From assembly GCF_002377945.1 (NCBI RefSeq), contig NZ_DFQV01000019.1, positions 9,535 to 73,534 of the forward strand: a DNA stretch of 64,000 nt. The letters are read 5' to 3'. Every line of letters starts with the position of its first letter. Within the stretch, counting starts at the first letter, position 1. Of this stretch, positions 16,426-26,250 are shown piece after piece. The position numbers were made by a program, and so were the translations under genes. Source of the stretch: Psychrobacter sp. UBA3480 (GTDB lineage: Bacteria > Pseudomonadota > Gammaproteobacteria > Pseudomonadales > Moraxellaceae). The notes beneath the pieces were generated by a model that had not been told where the DNA came from, made no database searches, and saw only the letters and a list, made by a program, of their open reading frames with translations.

Positions 16426-19400
16426 ATGTCCATTGCCGACAAAATAAATTCAATATTTTTGAACGTGCTGAGTGCCGCACGTATGAATTCAACTGACTAT
16501 TGCGATATAGAAACGATCGATGGTTATAGTACTATTGTTATGCAAAACAACAGTATGATGACCTTTGTTAAGTACGATGGTTTGCTATCAACAATCAAGC
16601 CAGAAGTATTTAATGATATGATTGAAGGCATATCGAATGAGCTAAACGCCTTAATGAAGCACAACGGCTATAAAATTGCTTGTGTGTTCCGTAAGGATTT
16701 GGATGCTCAATCCTCTCTGAAAAAGACTGAACTGCAGCAAAAGCAAACGATTCGTAACCTGAATTTGAACTTAGAAGATCTTATCGAAGAGAACACTGAG
16801 GTTTATCGCAACAGTGTTTATGATGAAGAGGTTTATTTTGCGCTGATCACTCAACCATCTGTTATGGATAAAGTGGAACAGGATGGTGCAGCTGAACAAA
16901 GAATGTCTATCTCATCGCCAGCCCTGCCTACCGCTCAGAACATTTTGGCTCCTATCGAAGTTTTACGTTCTAAGCATACCAGTTTCGTCGAAAAATTCAT
17001 GGCGGCAATCAGCAATAAAGACTACTACGTTAAAGCCGATGTCGTAAACTGCTTGACCGGTCTTGCCATGGTTCGTCACCAGGTTATTCCTGATCGTAGT
17101 GATAAGAACTGGCTACCAAGTGTTGCTATTGGTGAAGAAATGGCTGCTAAACTTGGCTATCCAGGCTATCAAACGCCGATCTGCTGGCCAATCAATTCAA
17201 ACCCGCATGACCTTTCATACTTATTCCCGCCATCACTACCAAAGCAGATCATGTCTAATGGTATTCGTGTCATTGGCGCTAAAGAAGGTGTGCCACCATA
17301 TACAGTAGCGACTGGTGGACGCTTATTCTCTTCTGTTGTAATGAACATTCCACCATCACAACCTGCTATCTTTGATGCGCTTTTCAACGCCTTTAACCAA
17401 TCATCATCTATCGATGCTGATGGTAACGCTCGTACAATGCCATGGTCTATCACCTATATGATTTCTGGTGATGGTATGGCTGGTAGTTCGCTAAAAGCAA
17501 TGTTTAAAGACATCTTTGCCCGCGTACCGCCTGTCACCAATGAAAACCTACAAGCGTCTTATAACCAGTTGTCTCAGATCAAACGTGCTAACACCGCTAT
17601 TGTAGGTTTCCAAGTATCTGCGATGACATGGGTAGAAGATACACCAGAAGGCCGTCGTAAGCTTCGTAACCGTAAAACCCGTCTGTTTCATATCATGGAA
17701 TCATGGGGCGGTATGAATGTTATTGAAAACTTAGGTGATCCAATTCTAGGTTTCCAAAGTAACATTTTGGGATTAAGTGATATCCATCATGGACCAAAAG
17801 GTGCTGCACCACTTGCCCGCGTGGTCGAGCTACTACCTTGGACTCGTCCAGCATCTCCTTTTGATAGCGGGACCGTTTTACAGAAGACGCTAGATGGTAA
17901 GCTGATGCGTTATGAGAAATTTTCATCCAATCAGAACACTTGGGTTTCTTGTGCGGTTGGTACGCCAGGTTCGGGTAAGTCTGTTTATATGAACAACATG
18001 CTTACTGAAACTTGTATGATGCCAGGTCTTGAGCGTTTGCCGCTTATTACCATTATCGATAAAGGTATCTCGTCCACAGGTTTTATTAACCTGATTAGTG
18101 ATGCGCTACCTAATAACATGAAGTCCTTAGCGGTTAGTAAGAAGCTTCGTAAAACCAAAGAGTATGCAATTAACCCGTTCGACATCAAAGTTGGGTTAAC
18201 AATGCCGCTTGAAGCTGAAAAGAACCAGATGGTTTCGTTCCTAACAGCCTTGCTAACACCTGCGGAGAACACGGCTCCTTACGCCAGTACACAGGCTTTT
18301 GTTAACTATCTCATTGAGCGTGTGTTTGAAACTGTCCAAGAGGATACCACTGCCGGTAATCCTAAGATGCATGCTTATGGTTATAACAAAGAGCTTGATA
18401 ACATTATTGATGCTTACAACATTATTTCATTTAAAGAAACTAAAGTTGTTAATGCAGACGGAACAACCTCTACCACTATCGATCGTGAAAACTTCGAGAA
18501 AGTAACCTCTTTTGGTCTAACCCGTACCTTGCATATTGAAGGTGAGCGTTATCCTGCTGGTAGTGATGAGCGTCTTGATTTATGGCGCGCGCGTGACTTG
18601 GCTCACCGTACAGCAATGCCTATCTTGCCTGATGTCGTAAATATTTTGAATGACCAGGTAACAGCTGCTATCTATAAGAACGAAATTGATACTGGGGAGA
18701 CCATGATTGACTTCGCTCAGCGTACAATCAATGAGGTTTCAAGTATCTACCCGTGTTTCTCTAACTTTACACAGTTCGATGTTGATTCGGCTCGTATTGT
18801 TGCCCTAGATCTGCAAGAAGTTCTTGATAAAAATAACCGCTGGCAGTCGTCGTTGTTCCTGCAAATTGCACGTATGATCGGTGTTAAGAAGTTATCATTA
18901 ACAGAAGAAGATTTACTTGGTGGTCGTATACCAGACGTTTACCTGTCTTACTACCGCAATCAGCTTCGTAACCTTGAAACTGACCGTAAGGTACTTGCAA
19001 TCGATGAGATGCATAACGCCAAGGGTGACAAGGCGCTTATGAAGCTCCTAGAGACTGATGCTCGTGAGGGTCGTAAATGGGGTCTTGAGTTGATGTTTGC
19101 GTCTCAGAACTTAACCGATTTCGATTTTGGTGAAGGTGAAGATCGCGTACAGCTATTGAGTTATGTGACCAACCTTATTGTTGCTTCACAGCCAAAAGCA
19201 AACGACTTAGATTCTTTTACTAAGTACTTTACTGATAACCCTGCTGTTCTAGATCAATTACCGCGTATTGGACTGTCTCGTGATGGTCTGACCTTTATGT
19301 CCTACATTGTTGCTAAGACCAACAGCTATTGTTCGTTGATTACAAGTACAGTAGGGGATAAGCGCCTATGGTCTTTAACAACAGATCAGGATGATCGACT

Positions 19401-19656
19401 CATTCGAACGCTGATGATTAAGATTGCTGGTAATCGTACCTTGGCGATTGCTGCACTGGCTTATTACTTCCCAGGTGGCGCGCGTTCACGTATTAAAGAG
19501 ATCCGTGAGACCGTTGATGCATCGCCTAACGTCTCTAAAGAGGAAATCGAAGAACGTACCAGTGGTCAAGTTGAAATGCTTGCCAACCAAGCGCTTGCTG
19601 CTTATGAGGCTGAGCTGGCACGTAGACGTGTAGCTGCCCGCCAAGCGGCGGCTTAA
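16426..19656 (+). CDS. dotO: DotO/IcmB (TraU) type IVB ATPase, VirB4-like
   Basis: A 1076-residue cytoplasmic motor ATPase energising assembly or transfer. The N-terminal half is the VirB4-like membrane-associated domain. The motor domain starts with Walker A GTPGSGKS at about 513-520, followed by INPFD (about 584), LWRARDLAHRTAMP (about 719), YPCFSNFTQFDV (about 775), Walker B VLAIDEMH (about 855) and the FASQNLTDF sensor segment. Length agrees with Legionella DotO (about 1009) and TraU (about 1010). Its own promoter-like element and terminator make it a single-gene unit. A shorter, degenerate relative of its motor domain is encoded at 55234-56751. Confidence 0.95.
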   Translation: MSIADKINSIFLNVLSAARMNSTDYCDIETIDGYSTIVMQNNSMMTFVKYDGLLSTIKPEVFNDMIEGISNELNALMKHNGYKIACVFRKDLDAQSSLKKTELQQKQTIRNLNLNLEDLIEENTEVYRNSVYDEEVYFALITQPSVMDKVEQDGAAEQRMSISSPALPTAQNILAPIEVLRSKHTSFVEKFMAAISNKDYYVKADVVNCLTGLAMVRHQVIPDRSDKNWLPSVAIGEEMAAKLGYPGYQTPICWPINSNPHDLSYLFPPSLPKQIMSNGIRVIGAKEGVPPYTVATGGRLFSSVVMNIPPSQPAIFDALFNAFNQSSSIDADGNARTMPWSITYMISGDGMAGSSLKAMFKDIFARVPPVTNENLQASYNQLSQIKRANTAIVGFQVSAMTWVEDTPEGRRKLRNRKTRLFHIMESWGGMNVIENLGDPILGFQSNILGLSDIHHGPKGAAPLARVVELLPWTRPASPFDSGTVLQKTLDGKLMRYEKFSSNQNTWVSCAVGTPGSGKSVYMNNMLTETCMMPGLERLPLITIIDKGISSTGFINLISDALPNNMKSLAVSKKLRKTKEYAINPFDIKVGLTMPLEAEKNQMVSFLTALLTPAENTAPYASTQAFVNYLIERVFETVQEDTTAGNPKMHAYGYNKELDNIIDAYNIISFKETKVVNADGTTSTTIDRENFEKVTSFGLTRTLHIEGERYPAGSDERLDLWRARDLAHRTAMPILPDVVNILNDQVTAAIYKNEIDTGETMIDFAQRTINEVSSIYPCFSNFTQFDVDSARIVALDLQEVLDKNNRWQSSLFLQIARMIGVKKLSLTEEDLLGGRIPDVYLSYYRNQLRNLETDRKVLAIDEMHNAKGDKALMKLLETDAREGRKWGLELMFASQNLTDFDFGEGEDRVQLLSYVTNLIVASQPKANDLDSFTKYFTDNPAVLDQLPRIGLSRDGLTFMSYIVAKTNSYCSLITSTVGDKRLWSLTTDQDDRLIRTLMIKIAGNRTLAIAALAYYFPGGARSRIKEIRETVDASPNVSKEEIEERTSGQVEMLANQALAAYEAELARRRVAARQAAA

Positions 19657-19676
19657 ACGTTAGTATCATTATTAAT

Positions 19677-19710
19677 GCAGGGCTTGGCAAAACCCAAGCT
19701 CTGCTTTTTT
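19677..19710 (+). terminator. intrinsic terminator after dotO
   Basis: GCAG-GGCTTGG with matching CCAAGCTCTGC (one mismatch) followed by six T residues. Confidence 0.85.
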
Positions 19711-19733
19711 AAGTTACATTCTGCGCATGTAGT

Positions 19734-19746
19734 TATAATTTTAGCC
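19734..19746 (+). promoter_or_regulatory. shared promoter-like element before dotL
   Basis: TATAATTTTAGCC followed by AAATTAGGAAG and the ATG at 19763, almost identical in layout to the element before dotO. Confidence 0.6.
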
Positions 19747-19762
19747 AAATTAGGAAGTAAAA

Positions 19763-22519
19763 ATGCCAAGATTTGCAGGTGTTAGAGAGAATAACATCCC
19801 TAATGAGCAGCGAGTAGATACGCGGCGTTGGGGTGATAGAATGGCATCTGAGTGGTCAACACCAGATGGCGCTACCATTCTTGCAATGATTCTCACTGCA
19901 ATCAATTTCGTACTGCTATTCATCCCTCTAGGCCCTATCATCTCATCAATCCCAAGTTTGGTTTTGTCGAGAAAGTTTCTTGATCCAAAAAACCGCCTTC
20001 ACGACCTCCCGTTACGTGTACCGCAGCACTTAAAAGTCCCTGATGGCTCTGTTCAAGTGCCTAACAAGAAATTCAAACCTGCAATTGCTAATAAGTTTTA
20101 TGGTAAAGGCGTTACCTTGTTTGGTATGGACCTTGAGACCAAACTGCAAACGTGGGGTACGGATTCTGACAACAGAACGCATGGTACGGTTCTAGGTACG
20201 ACCGGCTCGGGCAAGACTGAGTTTATTTTCGCGTTGCTACTGAACCAGCTTATTGAAGATAGTGGGTTTATCGCCGTCGATGCTAAAGGTGATATCGCGT
20301 TCCAACGTCGTTGCTGTCAGTTACTACGCCGCTTTGGTCGAGAAGATGATTTGCTGACTATCTCGTTTGCGGTTGGTAGCCGAGATTTCTTAAAGGCACA
20401 ACACGATAGACCGACAAACACCTTCAATATTATGTCGTCAACCAGTGCTGGCATGTTGATAGAACTTTTATCAGGCATGCTTGATGGCGATGGTGGTGGT
20501 GATGATATGTGGAAAGGGCGTGCTATTGCCTTTATTGCAGCCATCACAAGACCTTTGACTTATCTGCGTGATGCAGGTGAGATTGAGTTATCGCCAAGTA
20601 AGTACATGGATTACATGGAGCTTGCAGAGGTAGAGCGTCTTGTTTATGAGCAAGCCAGCCTCTACCCAGGCTTTGATCAGGTCTTGAAGCCGCTACGAGG
20701 TTACTTAACCACGTTGCCAGGTTATGACACTACTAAGAAGATGGCACAGGCACAGGAAACAAACGAGCAGTTTGGTTTCATTACCATGCAGCTTACGCGT
20801 GCTATTAACGATTTGGGCCATAACTATGGCCATATCTTTGGTACTGAGATCGGTGAGATTGATATCAGTGACGTTGTTTTGAATCGCCGCTGTTTAACCG
20901 TACTCTTGCCATCGCTAGAACGTTCTTTGCCTACGCTAAACATGCTTGGCAAGCTCATCATTGGCGCTATTAAGCAGATGATGGCCGGTTCTCTTGGTAG
21001 TAAGCTTGAAGGTCTTACTCGTCTTACTGTTGATTCTCGTCCAACGACTGCTAATAACAGCTTCCGTATCATACTCGATGAAGTTGGCTATATGATGGTA
21101 ACGGGAATGAGTATTATTCCCGCTCAGGCCCGCTCGTTGAATATCTCAATGACTTTTGCAGCCCAATCATATACCGATATCAAACGTGGTAGTGCAGAGG
21201 AAGCAGAGGCGATTTGGGATAACTCTAACTTTAAGTTTATCGGACGTATTGTTGGTGGTGATCAGTCTGAGACTTGGCAGAAAGTTAAAGGTGCTGCTGG
21301 CGAGAAAAATCAGATGCTTGTTGGTGGTTATGAGCAGCGCGATAGCATGAATGGCTTTAAGTATGTTACCAACAAAGAAGTACGCCGTGAGTCAACGTCT
21401 CAGGTCAACTATCAGGATGTGGCTGGTCAGGAAAATGGCGAGTTTACAATCATTGTTCCTAAGAAGTATAAAGGCGGCCAAACGCAAGGTGTTTCAGTCA
21501 CAAGAATATTAGGTCTATTCACTGGCGGCGGTGCTGAATCTTCTAACATGTACCTAAACGACCTTATACCTGTTACTGGTGCTGAGCCTGGTTCTTCTCA
21601 GACGAAGCTAAGACAAGAGCAGCTTCGATTAGCGATTGCCTCTGGCACGTTAAGTACTGATATCGATAACGCAGTTCTGTCGAGCTGTGGTGCCACATTA
21701 ATGTCGTCTAAGGGTTATAGTGGCGATATTACTTCTTTGCTGATTACTGCAGCAGAAGAAATTAAAGCACATGCCAGCAACCCAAGTTATAACAATGTGG
21801 TTGTTGAAACGAGTCTGAGTCTTTTTGGTAGCACACTCAAGTCAATTGACTCAACTCAGTATTACATGCCTACCAATTTACAAGCTGACGTACCTGCGCA
21901 CTTAGATGCTGACACAGAAGCGACAATTAATAGTTCAATCACCAAAACGCAGGCAGGACGTGTTGTAGATAACCTGCAGTCTAATGCTTATGCCCATGAT
22001 CCTGAGTCTCAAGATAACGCCTTGACCTTCGTTTATAACCAAGATGCCGACGATTCAGATATCAACCCATTTGATAAAGCTCAGCCAGAAAAAGCAAAAC
22101 AAATTAAAGACCAGTTAAGACAAGGCGGTGCCAATGTAAGTAGCGCGGCTCAGCAAGCGATACTTAACCAATTATCAGAAGATGTTTATAAGGATGAAGA
22201 GTTAACCGATAGTCGTATGGCTGAACATGTACTTCATGATGATATTGAGTACAACGCTGATGATCAGCTAAATGAACAATCCCTATCAGAAGGTGTTGCT
22301 AGAGGTCACAATAGACAAAGCCAACTAGCGGCACTGGTAAGTAAGCAGCAAGCAGACAGTTTGAGCTATGAGATGATTCAGGCATGCATTGATAACAACA
22401 ACACTGTTTCCATGCAGTCAGAGCAGTCTTCTATACTTGATACCAACGAGCAAGAGGCCTTATTACAGACCTTGCGTTCTGCGACCTCGTATATACTTGC
22501 ATCAAAAGATGACTCTTAA
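19763..22519 (+). CDS. dotL: DotL/IcmO (TrbC) type IV coupling ATPase
   Basis: A 918-residue VirD4-family coupling protein that recruits DNA/relaxase substrates to the channel. A hydrophobic N-terminal region at about 34-65 would anchor it in the inner membrane, Walker A GTTGSGKTE is at about 146-154 and Walker B RIILDEVGYMM near 434-444, with FAAQSY and DNSNFKFIGR downstream. The last 300 residues are an acidic, Gln/Ser-rich extension, the region through which Legionella DotL binds DotN and the IcmSW adaptors; dotN is also present here. It is preceded by the shared promoter-like element. Confidence 0.93.
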   Translation: MPRFAGVRENNIPNEQRVDTRRWGDRMASEWSTPDGATILAMILTAINFVLLFIPLGPIISSIPSLVLSRKFLDPKNRLHDLPLRVPQHLKVPDGSVQVPNKKFKPAIANKFYGKGVTLFGMDLETKLQTWGTDSDNRTHGTVLGTTGSGKTEFIFALLLNQLIEDSGFIAVDAKGDIAFQRRCCQLLRRFGREDDLLTISFAVGSRDFLKAQHDRPTNTFNIMSSTSAGMLIELLSGMLDGDGGGDDMWKGRAIAFIAAITRPLTYLRDAGEIELSPSKYMDYMELAEVERLVYEQASLYPGFDQVLKPLRGYLTTLPGYDTTKKMAQAQETNEQFGFITMQLTRAINDLGHNYGHIFGTEIGEIDISDVVLNRRCLTVLLPSLERSLPTLNMLGKLIIGAIKQMMAGSLGSKLEGLTRLTVDSRPTTANNSFRIILDEVGYMMVTGMSIIPAQARSLNISMTFAAQSYTDIKRGSAEEAEAIWDNSNFKFIGRIVGGDQSETWQKVKGAAGEKNQMLVGGYEQRDSMNGFKYVTNKEVRRESTSQVNYQDVAGQENGEFTIIVPKKYKGGQTQGVSVTRILGLFTGGGAESSNMYLNDLIPVTGAEPGSSQTKLRQEQLRLAIASGTLSTDIDNAVLSSCGATLMSSKGYSGDITSLLITAAEEIKAHASNPSYNNVVVETSLSLFGSTLKSIDSTQYYMPTNLQADVPAHLDADTEATINSSITKTQAGRVVDNLQSNAYAHDPESQDNALTFVYNQDADDSDINPFDKAQPEKAKQIKDQLRQGGANVSSAAQQAILNQLSEDVYKDEELTDSRMAEHVLHDDIEYNADDQLNEQSLSEGVARGHNRQSQLAALVSKQQADSLSYEMIQACIDNNNTVSMQSEQSSILDTNEQEALLQTLRSATSYILASKDDS

Positions 22520-22641
22520 TTAAGTTATGCAAAAGGCTGCGTAATCATATAAAATACGCATAATATTTATTAATAAATATTACAAGCTGAGCTTGCCTAG
22601 CTTAAATCTAAAAAAAACCAACCTTAATAGAGCAGATGTTT

Positions 22642-23637
22642 ATGTCAAATTCTTTAAGAAATAAACCAAAAACCCGCAGTAGTGGCGTCGTTAAAACCGG
22701 TACAACCCCTTCGTATATCGTTTGGATCTTGATCGCGTTTATGCTTAGCTCTATCGTGGTTTTACTGGTCCTTTTGTTTAACAACCAAGCCGCTTCTTTA
22801 TCAAGTGTTGAGTCTGATTTAGAACGCCTTGGTAAAGTTGTTTCTCATGAGCCAGTTCCAGATTCTTCGATGACTGCATGGGTGGTTAATTTGAAGGAAA
22901 CTGGTCAGCCAACTTTGATTTACACCACAAGAGACGGTAAGACCATTGCATCAGGTGAGTTGTTTGACGTTAAGTCTGGCAACCAAATCACGGCTAAAAT
23001 TCAAGAAGCTTTCTATAAAATAGCGGGTCAACCAACAGACGCGCCAGCAGCATCAGCTGCTGCCTCATCCGCTCAGCCAGGAGAGCCTGATTTAACTCCA
23101 GGACAAGCACTTGGCGAATGGGAAGGTGAGACTCCAGCGGTATTTACTGATACCTTAGAATTGCTTGGTGGCTTTAAAGAAGATCCTAGCGTATCACCTG
23201 CAAATACCGTCTATATTATCTACGATCCACGCTGCCCGTACTGCCATGAGATGTTTGAAGTTAGCCGCAATATAGATCTAAAAGCCAAAGGTCTAACGAT
23301 TAAGTGGTTGCCAACGGTAGCTCTAGGTGTATCAGGTGAAGATGATCCTGTTATCGGTCAAGCAGCTTACGGCCTAGATGCTAAGACTCCTGCTGAATTC
23401 GCTCTAAGCTTTACTGCAGCCAAAGGTAACAAGCCGACCGTAGGTAAAGTCACCGATGCGCATCAAACTGCATTAGATGCTAACTTGGAATTGCTATACG
23501 CAGCCAGCGATCAAACATTCCCAGGTCAACCTAAATCAGTACCTGCAGCTTTCTATTTAGATAAGCGTAATGGTCAGCCAAGAATGGTCTATGGACCACA
23601 ACAACCAGCCATTCTTAAATCTATATTTGGCGAATAG
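22642..23637 (+). CDS. membrane-anchored DsbC/TrbB-like thiol-disulfide protein
   Basis: About 331 residues. One membrane segment (about 25-47) anchors a periplasmic domain. The thioredoxin-fold part begins at about residue 190 and has CPYC in DPRCPYCHEMFE and a candidate cis-proline in KSVPAAFYLD. IncI plasmids encode a DsbC-type TrbB next to their DotL homologue TrbC, and this gene directly follows dotL, so a role folding disulfide-bonded transfer proteins is likely. I chose the ATG at 22642 because the AGAG ribosome-binding site is too close to the ATG at 22636. A low-complexity Ala/Ser linker (AAASSAQPG) separates the dimerisation-like N-terminus from the catalytic domain. Confidence 0.82.
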   Translation: MSNSLRNKPKTRSSGVVKTGTTPSYIVWILIAFMLSSIVVLLVLLFNNQAASLSSVESDLERLGKVVSHEPVPDSSMTAWVVNLKETGQPTLIYTTRDGKTIASGELFDVKSGNQITAKIQEAFYKIAGQPTDAPAASAAASSAQPGEPDLTPGQALGEWEGETPAVFTDTLELLGGFKEDPSVSPANTVYIIYDPRCPYCHEMFEVSRNIDLKAKGLTIKWLPTVALGVSGEDDPVIGQAAYGLDAKTPAEFALSFTAAKGNKPTVGKVTDAHQTALDANLELLYAASDQTFPGQPKSVPAAFYLDKRNGQPRMVYGPQQPAILKSIFGE

Positions 23638-23645
23638 GAGCCACC

Positions 23646-24725
23646 ATGTTCAACTTTAAACAATTCCTTAGCAAACCTGAACCTGTCGCCCTTAGCGTAG
23701 AGCCTTACCTAAGCTTTTTAAGTATAGGTAAGGAAGTTAAAGTCATTATCGACTCTGGCGAAGAAGATATGAATCAGAAAGTCGCTCAAACGCGCCTTGA
23801 TGAAAAGCAGTCTGCCAATATCTCTCGTATATTCGTGAAAGGTTTTGACAAAATCTATCATGAATTCTCAGACGAGCTTGTGGCAGAAAGTCTAGCAACT
23901 CATGATGATGTGTTGAGTCAGCCTGTTAACGTTGATACAAGTACAGGTCACAGTCTCTCTAAAGAATTGGATGTTGAAAATAAAACAGAACCTACCACTG
24001 AGTCTTTTGAGACTCAGCCGGTAGACTTTGTTAAAAACACCCTTACCATGACTCAGCTGCAAGATCAGGTGTTCCCGTCGGATGAATATCATAATGACAG
24101 AACCCTTGACGCCTCATTGATCGCTAATATCAAAGAGGCTTTTGAGCATGAAGAGGGTATTATCTTTGGTCAAGTGTGTTTAGAGCTTGGCAATAAAGAA
24201 GTCTTTGTTGTTGCCAATCCAATTTACACTGTGGTTCCATCTGAGAGTGAAGATGGCCTTGATTTTGTGTCTGCAGAAGATGCAAAAACTTATATCTCAG
24301 AAGAGTGGCACAGTGAATTTGCCTCTGCGCTGGTTTCTATGACCTCTGACACTGCAGATGTAGCACCTGTTCGCAATGAGAGTCGTAGACACGTTAACAG
24401 CAGTAACAATTCTAAAGGCAAAAAAATTGGCATTATAGCTGGGTCAATTTTGCTCGTTTCGTTATGTGTAACAGCATTTGCTATGACATTAAAATCAGGT
24501 ACAAGTAACACTCAGTCTACAGCAGCCCCGTTTAGCTCGTTAATGCCAAATACAACTGCATCTGCTAGCCCGCAGTCCAATTATGATCCTTATGCGCTCT
24601 CTACAACAGGTATGCCCAGTCCTGAGCAGATGGCTCAAATGCAAACTGCAGCTATGAATAATGTTTTTGATAAGATGAATGTTGATCTTAATTCAACGTC
24701 TGACTTAGGCTGCTTAAGCCAATAA
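23646..24725 (+). CDS. hypothetical single-TM protein, 359 aa
   Basis: The start follows a strong AGGAG, 8 bases after the thiol protein. Residues 1-255 are acidic and probably cytoplasmic, one membrane segment sits at about 260-282 (IGIIAGSILLVSLCVTAFAM), and the last 75 residues are Ser/Thr/Met-rich and would be periplasmic. No family recognised. It lies next to dotL, where DotM/IcmP is found elsewhere, but DotM has N-terminal membrane segments, so the topology argues against that identity. Confidence 0.65.
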   Translation: MFNFKQFLSKPEPVALSVEPYLSFLSIGKEVKVIIDSGEEDMNQKVAQTRLDEKQSANISRIFVKGFDKIYHEFSDELVAESLATHDDVLSQPVNVDTSTGHSLSKELDVENKTEPTTESFETQPVDFVKNTLTMTQLQDQVFPSDEYHNDRTLDASLIANIKEAFEHEEGIIFGQVCLELGNKEVFVVANPIYTVVPSESEDGLDFVSAEDAKTYISEEWHSEFASALVSMTSDTADVAPVRNESRRHVNSSNNSKGKKIGIIAGSILLVSLCVTAFAMTLKSGTSNTQSTAAPFSSLMPNTTASASPQSNYDPYALSTTGMPSPEQMAQMQTAAMNNVFDKMNVDLNSTSDLGCLSQ

Positions 24726-24740
24726 CTGATTGAGGACGTT

Positions 24741-25331
24741 ATGCCACTTACCACCGAAGAAAGAGCTCAGCAACAGGCAGAGTACGAAGAAATCCAAGAA
24801 AGAGTGTATGAGCAATCTACTCATGAAGTGCTAACTCTGACTGCTTTTTTACGAACCTATCATTGGCTGAGTTCTTTTAATCAGAAGAATGATTTATCGC
24901 CAAGCCCTACAGGTGGCATAACGCTATCTAACGCCATGTTGCGACAGATAGCGTATGGGTTTATTAACGCCACTCATGCTCGACCACAAACCTTTTTGAT
25001 ACATCTGCAGCCCCATGAGTTTGAGATGTTAAGCATCTTAACCCCTCAAGGAGCATGGCTTGAGGATGATGCTGTCTGCGTTATGTTTAAAGCGCTTAAG
25101 TATTCAGATTACTTAATACCACCACTCATGCTGAGTTTTAAAATTAAGAGTCCACTTGTTTATAAAAAAATAAAAGATGAGTGTGACTTTATGACGTTTA
25201 CGCTAATCACCAAAAGTCAGCTCACAAATAACTTTACGGTAAGAGAGGTCTGCAACCCGGTTGTTCCTATGCTTAAGTCGGCACCAAATAAGGACAAGCA
25301 TGTTAAATCCTTCTCAAAGGCTTTCACCTAA
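24741..25331 (+). CDS. hypothetical protein, 196 aa
   Basis: Soluble protein with a TGAGG ribosome-binding site. N-terminal 25 residues are Glu/Gln-rich and helical; the rest is mixed alpha/beta with no motif recognised. It ends in a TAATG overlap with the next gene, so the two are translationally coupled. Its place in the transfer operon suggests a conjugation role, unproven. Confidence 0.6.
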   Translation: MPLTTEERAQQQAEYEEIQERVYEQSTHEVLTLTAFLRTYHWLSSFNQKNDLSPSPTGGITLSNAMLRQIAYGFINATHARPQTFLIHLQPHEFEMLSILTPQGAWLEDDAVCVMFKALKYSDYLIPPLMLSFKIKSPLVYKKIKDECDFMTFTLITKSQLTNNFTVREVCNPVVPMLKSAPNKDKHVKSFSKAFT

Positions 25332-26218
25332 TGAATAAACGTACGCTAACTTCTTTTGTGTTAGAACAAGCTATTTTATATGCGTTACAAAACCCTCCAC
25401 AGCCAATTGGCGATATCAAAATACGCGAACCCAACGCTGATCCGCAAGATATCGATATTGATGCCCCAAGCGACCAGCCGCTTGATTTCCTTGCTTATCA
25501 CGACTCGTTAAGTTTGATTTATGACGTGTTTGAGTCGATAAAGGGCGAGATTGTCGCTTTGGGCAATGAAGAGGTGTTGACTCAAGAGGTGCTAGATAAG
25601 AACCCAAATAACATCTATCACTTCAACCAAAACCATCTTATCGAACCGCCTAAACCCGAAGATGAATGGGTTATCGTCAATCATGAGCAGATCGTCTTGA
25701 CGCATGCAATTCCTGCCAATGAGCTTGAGCGTTTTAGTCGTTTGATGGGTGTGAATAACTTCACCTTTAATAACAATCGTCTTTATAAAGATAAGTCTTG
25801 TATTTTGGTACAGCCTTTTGAGATGACCAGTTTTGTTAAGCCAAAAAACGTGAGAGGCATATCAATACAGGACGCGTTTAATCAGAACCCGTTCCATGAT
25901 TGCTTTATGCATCTGATATCTCCAGCACCAGTCATGGGTATCGCGCTAGAAGAGCGACTAGAGCAGCTAATTGGCTATGTCGTTCACGTAAAAATACTAT
26001 ATAATCTATTAAGTAACGGAAATATGGTTGACCATTCTGAAAGTGGCTTCTCTTTAAAAGACCATATTGCGCTACAATTCGATTCTCAATCAGCTCTAAG
26101 AATGTTGAACTATCGATATCGTGTTGATATTAGTCAAGATGTCATTGATAAAATCACCAAATTTGATGACGATATTAAAAAACATTCCGACTCAGGTTGT
26201 TGCATTGAAATACAATAA
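25331..26218 (+). CDS. hypothetical protein, 295 aa
   Basis: Soluble acidic protein whose start overlaps the previous stop by one base. No membrane segment. The C-terminal portion is helical and ends in SDSGCCIEIQ, with two adjacent cysteines near the end. No recognised domain. Coupled translation with the 24741 gene suggests that the two products act together. Confidence 0.6.
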   Translation: MNKRTLTSFVLEQAILYALQNPPQPIGDIKIREPNADPQDIDIDAPSDQPLDFLAYHDSLSLIYDVFESIKGEIVALGNEEVLTQEVLDKNPNNIYHFNQNHLIEPPKPEDEWVIVNHEQIVLTHAIPANELERFSRLMGVNNFTFNNNRLYKDKSCILVQPFEMTSFVKPKNVRGISIQDAFNQNPFHDCFMHLISPAPVMGIALEERLEQLIGYVVHVKILYNLLSNGNMVDHSESGFSLKDHIALQFDSQSALRMLNYRYRVDISQDVIDKITKFDDDIKKHSDSGCCIEIQ

Positions 26219-26225
26219 TTTTAGC
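26214..26225 (+). promoter_or_regulatory. shared promoter-like element before the peptidoglycan hydrolase gene
   Basis: AATAATTTTAGC spans the end of the preceding gene and lies 25 bases before the GTG at 26251. Confidence 0.5.
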
Positions 26226-26250
26226 AAAAAATAAATTAAGGTGATCAGCC

